Origin: JALZBL01 sp040004775
Lineage (GTDB): Bacteria > Actinomycetota > Actinomycetes > Mycobacteriales > Jatrophihabitantaceae
Length of the DNA stretch: 9,419 bases
Direction of reading: 5' to 3'
Assembly (NCBI GenBank): GCA_040004775.1
Contig: JBDUAD010000101.1
Location: 1 to 9,419 of the forward strand
Below are positions 1-6,191 of this stretch, piece by piece. The first letter of the stretch is position 1. Each line of letters begins with the position of its first letter. Below the pieces are notes generated by a model. It saw nothing but the letters and a program-made list of their open reading frames with translations, did no database searches and was not told the DNA's origin. Both the position numbers and the translations under genes were made by a program.

Positions 1-153
1 GACCCGCTCCTCCGACGGCTCCTCCGGCGGCTCCTCCGGCGGCTCCTCCGGCGGCTCCTCCGGCGGCTCCTCCGGCGGCGACGTGACCGGCTCGTGCCGC
101 GCCGACTCAGCTGGCGGCGATTCGGCTGGCAACTCGGGCGGCGATTCGGCCAT
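1..153 (-). CDS. Partial gene, N-terminus of a Pro/Glu-rich protein
   Basis: An open frame starts with ATG at 153 and runs uninterrupted off the left edge (51 codons visible). It begins MAESPPELPAESPPAESA, passes RHEPVT, and then becomes a run of P-P-E-E units (about residues 25-47) before S-E-E-R-V at the edge. There is no signal peptide, membrane segment or recognisable domain, so the visible part is probably a disordered acidic tail ahead of a domain that lies outside the window. A TAGATT hexamer ends 8 bases before the ATG, and there is no Shine-Dalgarno, so the gene may be leaderless. It is divergent from the TAP peptidase, with 43 bases between the two starts. I do not recognise the product. 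The main doubt is that a GC-rich repeat can look open by chance; the clean ATG, the promoter and acidic codons throughout argue that it is real. Confidence 0.55.
   Translation of the reverse strand, partial: MAESPPELPAESPPAESARHEPVTSPPEEPPEEPPEEPPEEPPEEPSEERV
5..76. repeat. 12-bp tandem repeat (minisatellite)
   Basis: Five perfect tandem copies of the 12-mer ggctcctccggc occupy 17-76, preceded by one copy with two mismatches at 5-16. Because the unit is a multiple of three, changes in copy number keep the minus-strand frame. Each unit encodes one P-P-E-E repeat of the partial gene at 1-153. The array may continue to the left of the window. Confidence 0.95.
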
Positions 154-160
154 GATCGGA

Positions 161-166
161 AATCTA
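161..166 (-). promoter_or_regulatory. -10 box TAGATT for the leftward partial gene
   Basis: On the minus strand TAGATT matches the actinobacterial TANNNT -10 consensus. Seven bases separate it from the ATG at 153, so transcription would begin at or next to the start codon. No good -35 element is visible. With the rightward box at 184-189 it forms a compact divergent pair. Confidence 0.45.
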
Positions 167-183
167 CCGCCGGGCCGTCTCGG

Positions 184-189
184 TAACCT
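184..189 (+). promoter_or_regulatory. -10 box TAACCT for the TAP peptidase
   Basis: TAACCT fits TANNNT and lies seven bases before the ATG at 197, predicting a leaderless mRNA. There is no Shine-Dalgarno in the intervening bases (cgggccc). The box supports 197 rather than the upstream in-frame starts at 83 or 152. No clear -35 is visible. Confidence 0.45.
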
Positions 190-196
190 CGGGCCC

Positions 197-1786
197 ATGC
201 CGCTGCGCCGATCCGTGCGCGCGGCGGCGGTCGCGACGTCGCTCGGGTTGGTGATCAGCGCGTGCACCGGAAGCTCGCCTACACCGGCCCCGTCGTCGAC
301 CGGCACAGCGACGTCAGCCTCGTCGCCGACGGGAACGGCGGCGACGTCGGCCGGCCCCGCGGTGGCCAAGGCGAAGTTCACCGACTGCACGAGCCAGATC
401 ACGCCGAGCCTGCCCGGCGGCAACGGCCCGCGGGTGACCCGCCTGAGCTTCGGCTGCGCCCGGGTGCCCGTCCCCGCCGATTACGCCGAGCCCGACGGCC
501 GGATGCTGACCCTCTACGTCGTCAAGGTGCACGACAACAGCCAGTCCCGTCGCATCGGCTCACTGCTGGTCAACCCCGGCGGCCCCGGCGCGAGTGGGGT
601 CCAGCTCGCGGTCAACCTCGGCCTCGAGGTCTCGGACAACCTGCTCGACCACTTCGACCTCGTCGGCTTCGATCCGCGCGGCGTCTTCCTCTCCGACGCG
701 GTGCAGTGCATCCCGGACGCCGAGAAGGACCGCATCGCCGCGGCCAGCCCTGACGTCCGCACCGCGGCCGGCCTGGCTCAGGTCACTGCCCTCACCGCGT
801 CGGTGTCGCGCGCGTGCGGGACGCGCTACGGCTCCGAGCTCGGCCGGTTCAACACCGCCGACACCGCCCGCGACCTCGACGTCCTGCGCCGGGCCCTGGC
901 CGAGGACCAGCTGACCTACCTCGGCTACAGCTACGGCACCGAACTGGGCGCCGCCTACGCCCACCTGTTCCCGGCCACTGTGCGCGCACTGGTCCTCGAC
1001 GGCGCGGTGGATCCGGCCCAGACGCCGGCCGTCGCGGCGCAGCGCCAAGCGGCCGGATTCGAAGCCGCGTTCGACCGCTTCGCCGCCGACTGCGCCACCC
1101 AGACCGCTTGCCGGCCGCTGGGACCGGCGCGCGCGGCGGTGACCGGGCTGACCGCGCGGGCCGACCGGACCGCCCTGCGCACCAGCCGCCCGGGTGACCG
1201 TCGGCGGGCCACCGGCGCGATCGTGCTCGGGGCCGTGGCCGCCGCGCTCTACGACCGGTCCCGCTGGCCGGTACTGGCCACCGCTCTGCTCGCCGCCCGC
1301 CGGGGGGACGCCCGGGCCCTCTTCGCCATCAACGACGCCTTCACCGGCCGGGCCGAGGACGGCCACTACTCCAACCTGCTCGACGCCTACACGACCATCA
1401 CCTGCAACGACGAGGTTCGGCGGCCCAGCGCCGCCGAGGTCCAGGCGCTGGCCACTCGCTGGGCGCGCTCGTATCCGCTGTTCGGCCTGAACGCCGCCGC
1501 CGAACTGCTCAGCTGCCGATCCTGGCCGGCGCCGCCCACGCCCGTACCGCCGGCCACCGCGCCCGGTGCCGGACCGATCCTGGTCATCGGCACGGTCCAC
1601 GACCCGGCGACCCCGCTGTCCGCGGCCCGGGCGTTGGCCCGCTCCCTGAGCAGCGGCGTCCTGCTCAGCTGGGACGGCGACGGGCACACCGCGTTCCCGA
1701 AGACCCCGTGCGTGACCGCTGCGGTGGAGAAGTACCTGATCGATCCGCAGACGCCGCTGGCCACGGCCACCTGCCCGGCTCGATGA
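197..1786 (+). CDS. Secreted lipoprotein alpha/beta hydrolase, TAP-type tripeptidyl aminopeptidase family
   Basis: This 529-residue protein resembles the actinobacterial SlpD/SlpE and mycelium-associated tripeptidyl aminopeptidases, exported enzymes that remove tripeptides from free N-termini. A basic N-terminus (MPLRRSVR) and a hydrophobic stretch lead to a lipobox, I-S-A-C, with the lipidated Cys at residue 23; a Ser/Thr/Pro/Ala-rich linker follows. The alpha/beta hydrolase fold shows the oxyanion-side segment NPGGPGASG, a nucleophile elbow G-Y-S-Y-G with Ser245, and a C-terminal TAP-like domain (PF08386 type) with Asp469 in HDPATP and His497 in DGHTAF. Several further cysteines suggest disulfides in the mature enzyme. 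I chose ATG 197 because it places the signal peptide at the N-terminus and follows a TANNNT box; earlier in-frame starts would add a low-complexity tail overlapping the divergent gene. The stop overlaps the next gene (ATGA). The substrate range is unknown: the family also contains esterase-like hydrolases. Confidence 0.9.
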   Translation: MPLRRSVRAAAVATSLGLVISACTGSSPTPAPSSTGTATSASSPTGTAATSAGPAVAKAKFTDCTSQITPSLPGGNGPRVTRLSFGCARVPVPADYAEPDGRMLTLYVVKVHDNSQSRRIGSLLVNPGGPGASGVQLAVNLGLEVSDNLLDHFDLVGFDPRGVFLSDAVQCIPDAEKDRIAAASPDVRTAAGLAQVTALTASVSRACGTRYGSELGRFNTADTARDLDVLRRALAEDQLTYLGYSYGTELGAAYAHLFPATVRALVLDGAVDPAQTPAVAAQRQAAGFEAAFDRFAADCATQTACRPLGPARAAVTGLTARADRTALRTSRPGDRRRATGAIVLGAVAAALYDRSRWPVLATALLAARRGDARALFAINDAFTGRAEDGHYSNLLDAYTTITCNDEVRRPSAAEVQALATRWARSYPLFGLNAAAELLSCRSWPAPPTPVPPATAPGAGPILVIGTVHDPATPLSAARALARSLSSGVLLSWDGDGHTAFPKTPCVTAAVEKYLIDPQTPLATATCPAR

Positions 1787-2547
1787 CCACCCGTCGCGAC
1801 GACCGTTCGCCGTTCGAGGACGAACGAACCGGCCGACCGTCACTCCTGCGGCCGTCGCTGCACACCGTCGCCGCACCGCCCGCGGCCGAGGGCATCGTGC
1901 TCGTCCTGCACGGCGGCCGGGAACGCGGCCTCAGCCGGGTCCGCCCCGGCCAGCTGTCCGTGCTGCGGATGGTGCCGATCGCCCGTCGCATCGCCGCGGC
2001 TGGAAGCGGCCGGCTGGCCGTCAGCCGGCTGCAGTTCGCCGTCCGCGGCTGGAACGGCGCGGCCGCGTCGCCGGTGGCCGACGCCGAGTGGGCCATCGAC
2101 CAGATCCGCCTGCGGTACGGGCCGGACGTGCCGCTGGCCCTGGTCGGTCATTCGATGGGCGGCCGGACGGCGCTGCGGGTCGGCGGGGCCGCCGGTGTGC
2201 GCAGCGTGGTCGGCCTGGCCCCGTGGCTGCCGGGCGGCGAACCGACCGGGCAGCTACGCGGTCGGCGGGTGCTGCTGGTGCACGGCAGTGCCGACCGGGT
2301 CACCAGCCCCCGCGCATCGGCCCGCTACGTCGAGACCCTCGGTGGCGTGACCGCCGGCGCCAGCTTCGTCGAGGTGGTCGGCGGTGAGCACACGATGCTG
2401 CGCCGACGGGAGGTTTTCGAGTCGCTGGCCGCGGGCTTCGTGACCGGCACCCTGCTCGACCCTGCCCCCGCAGCGAGACCGTCGGCCGGACCGCTGCCTG
2501 ACGTGGTGCAGCAGGTCCTCACCGGTTCGACCCGCCTCTCCGTCTGA
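1783..2547 (+). CDS. Alpha/beta hydrolase, cytoplasmic
   Basis: A 254-residue single-domain alpha/beta hydrolase. The strand/oxyanion segment VLVLHGGRERG is near residue 40, the nucleophile elbow G-H-S-M-G-G carries Ser124, the acid is Asp171 in VHGSADRVTSP, and the base is His203 in GGEHTML. This is a complete Ser-Asp-His triad in the usual order, like dienelactone-hydrolase-type or small serine esterases. There is no signal peptide or membrane segment. ATG 1783 overlaps the stop of the TAP peptidase gene (ATGA), implying translational coupling and one transcript; a GTG start further upstream (1708) would lie deep inside that gene and is unlikely. Pairing with an exported peptidase suggests, but does not show, that it processes a related ester or amide inside the cell. 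The natural substrate cannot be read from the sequence. Confidence 0.88.
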   Translation: MTTRRDDRSPFEDERTGRPSLLRPSLHTVAAPPAAEGIVLVLHGGRERGLSRVRPGQLSVLRMVPIARRIAAAGSGRLAVSRLQFAVRGWNGAAASPVADAEWAIDQIRLRYGPDVPLALVGHSMGGRTALRVGGAAGVRSVVGLAPWLPGGEPTGQLRGRRVLLVHGSADRVTSPRASARYVETLGGVTAGASFVEVVGGEHTMLRRREVFESLAAGFVTGTLLDPAPAARPSAGPLPDVVQQVLTGSTRLSV

Positions 2548-2560
2548 GGCCGGGCCTCAG
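2544..2560. terminator. Perfect 17-bp palindrome joining two convergent stop codons
   Basis: CTGAGGCCGGGCCTCAG has 8-bp arms around a single G. It contains the TGA of the rightward hydrolase (2545-2547) and the TGA of the leftward esterase (read from 2559 to 2557). As RNA from either strand it could fold a roughly 6-bp GC stem with a 3-base loop. No T-run follows, so it would be an atypical, bidirectional terminator; a protein-binding site or chance are alternatives. Confidence 0.4.
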
Positions 2561-3207
2561 CCGGCGGGTGTGGCCGGTTCGGCGTATGCGGTCGCGGCCA
2601 GCCACTCGGCGGCGATGAGGGCGTGCCCGGCCGCGGTGGGGTGCACGCCGTCGGTGGTCCAGATGGCCGATCCGGCCCGCTCCCCGGCCGCGGTCAGCAC
2701 CGCGGACAGCGGCACGCAGCGGGCGCCGAACCGCTCGGCCAGCGCGCCCACTGCGTCGACCCGCGGGTCGAGGTCCTCGTGCCACTCCTCGGTGATCGAG
2801 CCCATCGGCAGGAAGAACGGCTCGACCAGCACGAGGCCGGCGTCGGTGTCGTCGCGCACCCGTTCGAGGAGTTCCCGGTAGGCATCGGTGAACCCGACGA
2901 TCTCGGAGACCTCGCCGCCGTCGTAGCGGCGCCAGGTGTCGTTGACGCCGATCTGCACGGTGACCAACGCCGGCGCGAGGTCGATGCAGTCGGCCGACCA
3001 GCGCGGCCCCAGGTCGCTGACCCGGTTGCCGCCGATCCCCCGGTTGACCACCTGCGGCGGCACCGCCGCGTCGGCCAGGGCCGTGGCCACGAAGCGGACC
3101 CAGCCGTGACCCACATCGTCGGGATTCGACCGATCCCGGCCGGCCTCCGTGATGCTGTCGCCGATGAACACCAGCGTCGGAGCGGACGCGGAACCGGGTG
3201 AACTCAC
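2557..3207 (-). CDS. SGNH/GDSL-type esterase or lipase
   Basis: A 216-residue SGNH hydrolase with all four signature blocks. Block I is IGDSITEAG with nucleophile Ser18, block II is NRGIGGNRVSD with oxyanion Gly around residue 60, block III is QIGVNDTW with Asn89, and block V is DGVHPTAAGH with Asp186 and His189. These enzymes hydrolyse ester bonds in lipids, acylated sugars or small esters. With no signal peptide it should act in the cytoplasm, and it resembles the compact bacterial lipolytic enzymes with a GDSITEAG start. The start is GTG 3207, 8 bases behind TAGCGT and just ahead of block I. It converges on the alpha/beta hydrolase gene with only 9 bases between the stops, and diverges from the EamA transporter gene. 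The substrate is not predictable from sequence. Confidence 0.93.
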   Translation of the reverse strand: MSSPGSASAPTLVFIGDSITEAGRDRSNPDDVGHGWVRFVATALADAAVPPQVVNRGIGGNRVSDLGPRWSADCIDLAPALVTVQIGVNDTWRRYDGGEVSEIVGFTDAYRELLERVRDDTDAGLVLVEPFFLPMGSITEEWHEDLDPRVDAVGALAERFGARCVPLSAVLTAAGERAGSAIWTTDGVHPTAAGHALIAAEWLAATAYAEPATPAG

Positions 3208-3215
3208 GACCGGAG

Positions 3216-3221
3216 ACGCTA
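3216..3221 (-). promoter_or_regulatory. -10 box TAGCGT for the SGNH esterase
   Basis: On the minus strand TAGCGT fits TANNNT and lies eight bases before the GTG at 3207, so the transcript should be leaderless or nearly so. There is no Shine-Dalgarno between box and start. It faces the transporter promoter at 3248-3253. Confidence 0.45.
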
Positions 3222-3247
3222 GCCCGGCCGCGTTCGGGCGCGGCGCT

Positions 3248-3253
3248 TAGCCT
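3248..3253 (+). promoter_or_regulatory. -10 box TAGCCT for the EamA transporter
   Basis: TAGCCT fits TANNNT and is separated from the GTG at 3260 by exactly six bases, which supports that start codon and a leaderless transcript. No -35 element is evident. Confidence 0.5.
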
Positions 3254-3259
3254 GGCTCG

Positions 3260-4090
3260 GTGGCCGTCCTCCTCGCCCTGATCGCGGCCGCCACCTACGG
3301 GGTGAGCGATTTCCTCGGCGGGCTGGCCTCACGCCGGACGCACGCGTTGACTGTTCTGCTCTACAACTATCCGGCCGGCGCGCTGGTCATGGTCGCGCTG
3401 CTGCCGCTGTTTCCCGGTTCGGTGTCGGGGTCCACGCTGGCCTGGAGCCTGGCCGGCGGTGCCGTCGGGCTGGCCGGCGTCGGCCTGCTGTATTCGGCCC
3501 TCGGCCGGGCGGCGATGAGCGTGGTGTCCCCGATCACCGCGGTGCTCTCGGCTTGCGTGCCGGTGCTGGTCGGCGTCATCGGTGGGGAACGACCGGCCGT
3601 GCTGGCCTGGATCGGGATCGCGATCGGGCTGGCCGCGGTGGTGCTGGTCAGCCGCACCGACGGTGGCGCCGGCCTGGCTGGGGCCTCACGAGCCGCCGTG
3701 CTGATGGCCCTCGGGGCCGGAGTGGGCTTCGGCCTCTACTTCGTCTGCCTGGCCCGCAGCGACGACGACTCCGGTCTGTGGCCGGTGGTGATCGCCCGCA
3801 TCTGCGCCGCGGCGCTGGTGATACCGCTGGCCCGGCGCGTCACCACCAGCGCGCTGCGCGGACAGCTGCTGCTCATCGTGATCGGTTCCGGCGTCCTGGA
3901 CGCCGCGGCGAACCTGGCCTTCCTGGAGGCCAGCCGGCACGGCTTCCTCTCCATCGCCAGCGTGATCACCGCGCTCTACCCGGCGGGAACGGTGTTGCTG
4001 GCCGCTCTGCTGCTCGGCGAACGGACCGGTCGGACCCAGCGGATCGGGCTCGGGCTGGCCGCGGTGGCGGTGGTCCTGGTGACCAGTTGA
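3260..4090 (+). CDS. EamA/DMT-family membrane transporter
   Basis: A very hydrophobic 276-residue protein with two homologous halves of about 135 residues, the usual build of the drug/metabolite transporter superfamily (ten membrane helices, EamA domain twice). The first half opens MAVLLALIAAATYGVSDFLG and closes near residue 135 with a helix ending VVLVSRTDGG. The second half opens after a short linker and closes with LLGERTGRTQRIGLG and a last helix ending at VTS. The repeated G-E-R motif before the last helix of each half (GERPAVLAW and GERTGRTQR) is typical of EamA proteins. Members export or exchange amino acids, metabolites or drugs; the substrate is unknown here. The GTG start is supported by the TAGCCT box six bases upstream. 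It diverges from the SGNH esterase gene and lies 60 bases before the RibD-C-like gene. Confidence 0.92.
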   Translation: MAVLLALIAAATYGVSDFLGGLASRRTHALTVLLYNYPAGALVMVALLPLFPGSVSGSTLAWSLAGGAVGLAGVGLLYSALGRAAMSVVSPITAVLSACVPVLVGVIGGERPAVLAWIGIAIGLAAVVLVSRTDGGAGLAGASRAAVLMALGAGVGFGLYFVCLARSDDDSGLWPVVIARICAAALVIPLARRVTTSALRGQLLLIVIGSGVLDAAANLAFLEASRHGFLSIASVITALYPAGTVLLAALLLGERTGRTQRIGLGLAAVAVVLVTS

Positions 4091-4136
4091 GCGCCGCGGT
4101 GCGATGCTGTGATCCCGGTACCTCGGCCGTCAGCGC

Positions 4137-4144
4137 GAAGGAGA
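4137..4144 (+). promoter_or_regulatory. Shine-Dalgarno GAAGGAGA for the RibD-C-like gene
   Basis: The strong purine run gaaggaga, with a core aaggag, ends 6 bases before ATG 4151. It fixes this start over the upstream in-frame GTG at 4109. It is one of only two clear Shine-Dalgarno sites in front of genes here; most other starts look leaderless or coupled. Confidence 0.75.
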
Positions 4145-4150
4145 TCTGGC

Positions 4151-4699
4151 ATGTCCCGTAGGACCACCGCCCACCTGTTCAGCTCGGTCAACGGTGTCGT
4201 CGAGTCGCCGAACTTGTGGCAGTTCGACGCGTTCGGTCCGGAGGAGGGCGAGATGCTGGGCCGCGTTCTGTCCAGCGGCACGGACGTCGTGATCGGCCGC
4301 ACGCTGTGGCAGGAGTGGTCGCAGTACTGGCCGACGGTCAGCGGTGACGATCCGTTCGCCCAGTTCATCAACCCGGCGCGCAAGCACGTCCTCAGCCGGA
4401 CCCTCAGCGGCGACCTCGAGTGGAACAGCGCCGTCATCGAGGGTGACCCGATCCCCTACATCAAGGAACTGCGGCAGGAGGGCTCCGGGGACCTTCTCGT
4501 CATGGGCGGCATCGAGACGACGCGCAGCCTCTTCCTCGCCGGCCTCGTGGACGCGCTGACCCTCACCGTCCATCCCGTGGTCACTCCGGAAGGGCGGCGC
4601 CTCTTCGACGAATCCGTGCCGACGACCCGGTTGCGGCTGATCGACAGCTCGATCACCAGCGTCGGCAACGCGGTGCTGACCTACGCTCTGCGCAACTGA
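4151..4699 (+). CDS. Dihydrofolate-reductase-like protein, RibD C-terminal domain family
   Basis: A 182-residue protein of the RibD_C/DHFR-like fold (PF01872 type), which binds NADPH and in RibD reduces a pyrimidine riboside. The family signature is present: an N-terminal strand with SSVNGVVESP (residues 11-20), G-T-D-V-V-I-G-R-T-L-W near 43-53, a dinucleotide-binding L-L-V-M-G-G-I-E-T-T near 115-124, and LVDALTLTVHPVVTPEGRRLF at 132-152. It has no deaminase domain, so it is a stand-alone member, not a full riboflavin RibD. Such stand-alone reductases are numerous in actinomycetes and mostly of unknown substrate. A strong Shine-Dalgarno precedes the ATG. The GNAT gene follows after 37 bases on the same strand and may share the transcript. 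Assignment to the family is firm; the reaction is not known. Confidence 0.9.
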   Translation: MSRRTTAHLFSSVNGVVESPNLWQFDAFGPEEGEMLGRVLSSGTDVVIGRTLWQEWSQYWPTVSGDDPFAQFINPARKHVLSRTLSGDLEWNSAVIEGDPIPYIKELRQEGSGDLLVMGGIETTRSLFLAGLVDALTLTVHPVVTPEGRRLFDESVPTTRLRLIDSSITSVGNAVLTYALRN

Positions 4700-4736
4700 G
4701 CGCTGCGCCGACACGACGCGGAACTGACACCAGGCC

Positions 4737-5303
4737 ATGGCCCTGACCATCGAGGCGGTCAGCGAGGCCCGCTTCGACGATGTCCAAACCGTGTTCGGTG
4801 CCCGTGGGCAGGCCGCCCGCTGCCAGTGCCAGCGCTACCGAATGGGCTGGTACGACCACCAATCCGACAACGTCTCGGGCCGCCGCGAGCTGCTGCGCGA
4901 TCAGATCGGTGAGGGCCATGGACTCCTGGCCTACCTCGACGGCGAGCCGGTGGGCTGGTGCTCGGTGGCCCCGCGCAGCGATTACCGCTACCTGCGCCAG
5001 CCGACGTGGGCCGGCCGCCACGAGGACAAGGACGACGCCAGCGTCTGGGCGGTCACCTGCTTCGTGACCCGAGCCGGATTCCGGCATCAAGGAATCAGCC
5101 GCGCGCTGGTCGCCGCCACGATCGGCCTCGCGCGCGACCGTGGCGCCCGGGCGGTCGAGGCGTATCCGATGAAGCCAGCACCGGGCAAGGAGGTGCCGTG
5201 GGGTGAGATGCACGTCGGAGCGCTCACCGCGTTCCTTCAGGCCGGCTTCGAGATCGTGCACGTGCCCTCCCTGCGTCGCGCCATCGTGCGCTACGAGCTC
5301 TGA
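4737..5303 (+). CDS. GNAT-family N-acetyltransferase with an N-terminal CxC motif
   Basis: A 188-residue GNAT-fold protein that should transfer an acetyl group from acetyl-CoA to an amine. The acetyl-CoA-binding motif A is clear at residues 104-134: VWAVTCFVTRAGFRHQGISR, with pyrophosphate-loop residues R-H-Q-G-I-S around 116-121. An arginine/histidine-rich region and WCSVAP strand precede it. Near the N-terminus is C-Q-C-Q-R-Y (Cys29 and Cys31), a motif I associate with a subgroup of actinobacterial GNATs. The C-terminal FLQAGFEIVHVPSLRRAIVR is the usual last-strand pattern of that subgroup. Only a weak AGG precedes ATG 4737, so expression may depend on the upstream gene 37 bases away. The last 13 bases overlap tail-to-tail with the leftward hydrolase. 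The acceptor substrate is unknown. Confidence 0.88.
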   Translation: MALTIEAVSEARFDDVQTVFGARGQAARCQCQRYRMGWYDHQSDNVSGRRELLRDQIGEGHGLLAYLDGEPVGWCSVAPRSDYRYLRQPTWAGRHEDKDDASVWAVTCFVTRAGFRHQGISRALVAATIGLARDRGARAVEAYPMKPAPGKEVPWGEMHVGALTAFLQAGFEIVHVPSLRRAIVRYEL

Positions 5304-6121
5304 CGCATACGACCGGCGACCTCCGGCGGTAACTCCGCTGCTGAGCGGGCGCGATCGAGCCAGTCGCCGAGCAGAGCGGAGAGCAGCTCCGGCCGCTCGT
5401 GCAGAAGCGCGTGGCCGGCGTCTTCGACGACCGCGAGGGCGGCGCGCGGATAGTGCTCGAGCAGGGCCGTCGCGTCGCGGTACCCGACGACGGAATCCCG
5501 TTGACCGGCGACGATCAGGGTCGGCTCCGAGAAGGTGGACGACGTGACGTCGACGGTCCAGCCGGCGAAGATCCGCTCTAGCCCGGGCTGATCCACGAGG
5601 GACCCTCCGGGTAGGACGTAGTCGCGGTAGCGGCGGGCGGTGGCCGCCGTGCGCACGACGAAGTACTCGTCGAAGCCTGCGTGCTGCTCAGGTACGAGCT
5701 GGCCGTACGCGTCGGCGTCCTGGCGGACCACGGTGTGGTCGGGCACGTCGGCCGATCCTTCAGCGATGGGACACAGCAGCGCGAGGCCGAGCACCGCGTC
5801 GGGCCGCTGCCCGGCCACTCCACGAGCCAGGTAGGCGCCGTAGGAGTGGCCGAGCAGCAGCACCGGTCCTGCGCCGAGGTGATCGATGAACGCACCGAGC
5901 AGCGCCACCACATCGTCGTTGCTGGTCAGGCCGTCGGATGTCGAGCGACCCATCCCGGGTAGGTCGGGGTAGATCCGCCGGTACCCCGTAGGGGGAACAA
6001 CGGCCTCAATCGCCGCCTCCATCTCGCGGTGATCGACACCGGCGCCGTGCAGAGCGACGATCGGCACCCCCACGCCGTGGGCGACGTAGTTGATCAGGAC
6101 GTCGTTTATCCGGCACTGCAT
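5291..6121 (-). CDS. Alpha/beta fold hydrolase
   Basis: A 276-residue alpha/beta hydrolase of the large esterase/epoxide-hydrolase/lactonase group. The order is canonical: oxyanion motif H-G-A-G at residues 25-28, DLPGMGRS at 53-60, nucleophile elbow G-H-S-Y-G with Ser93, a helical cap region from about 125 to 195, the acid Asp209 in AGQRDSVVG, and His237 in DAGHALLHERPE. A Ser nucleophile points to esterase, thioesterase or C-C hydrolase activity rather than epoxide or haloalkane hydrolysis, which use Asp. No signal peptide is present. ATG 6121 was chosen over an upstream start at 6310 because it directly precedes the first beta strand and lies six bases behind TACGGT; the longer form adds only basic low-complexity residues and overlaps the methyltransferase end. 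It lies 70 bases downstream of the methyltransferase but seems to have its own promoter. Confidence 0.9.
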   Translation of the reverse strand: MQCRINDVLINYVAHGVGVPIVALHGAGVDHREMEAAIEAVVPPTGYRRIYPDLPGMGRSTSDGLTSNDDVVALLGAFIDHLGAGPVLLLGHSYGAYLARGVAGQRPDAVLGLALLCPIAEGSADVPDHTVVRQDADAYGQLVPEQHAGFDEYFVVRTAATARRYRDYVLPGGSLVDQPGLERIFAGWTVDVTSSTFSEPTLIVAGQRDSVVGYRDATALLEHYPRAALAVVEDAGHALLHERPELLSALLGDWLDRARSAAELPPEVAGRMRQSS

Positions 6122-6127
6122 ACGGAC

Positions 6128-6133
6128 ACCGTA
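6128..6133 (-). promoter_or_regulatory. -10 box TACGGT for the alpha/beta hydrolase
   Basis: On the minus strand TACGGT is followed by six bases and then ATG (6121), giving a predicted leaderless transcript. The same hexamer with the same six-base spacing precedes the GNAT gene at 7762. No -35 match is evident. Confidence 0.5.
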
Positions 6134-6191
6134 GAGATCAGCGCCGCTTCGTCCCGCGCCTGGACGGACGTCCCTGTCCAGTGCCAGGCGA

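Noticed and set aside
5..76. Tandem 12-mers as a CRISPR-like or replication-origin array
   Set aside because: There are no spacers, the unit is a multiple of three, and it encodes a clean P-P-E-E repeat in an open frame, so it is a coding minisatellite.
83..196. Extended N-terminus of the TAP peptidase from 83 or 152
   Set aside because: It would put 39 or 16 residues in front of a proper lipoprotein signal peptide and overlap the divergent gene; the promoter box at 184-189 fits 197.
560..1876. Long minus-strand open frame (438 codons) opposite the TAP peptidase
   Set aside because: It is the antisense shadow of a high-GC gene: the product is low-complexity Gly/Arg/Ala with no motifs, while the plus frame has a full catalytic triad and lipobox.
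4103..4108. GATGCT as a -10 box for the RibD-C-like gene
   Set aside because: It does not fit TANNNT and has no -35 partner; the gene could equally be read from the EamA promoter 60 bases upstream.
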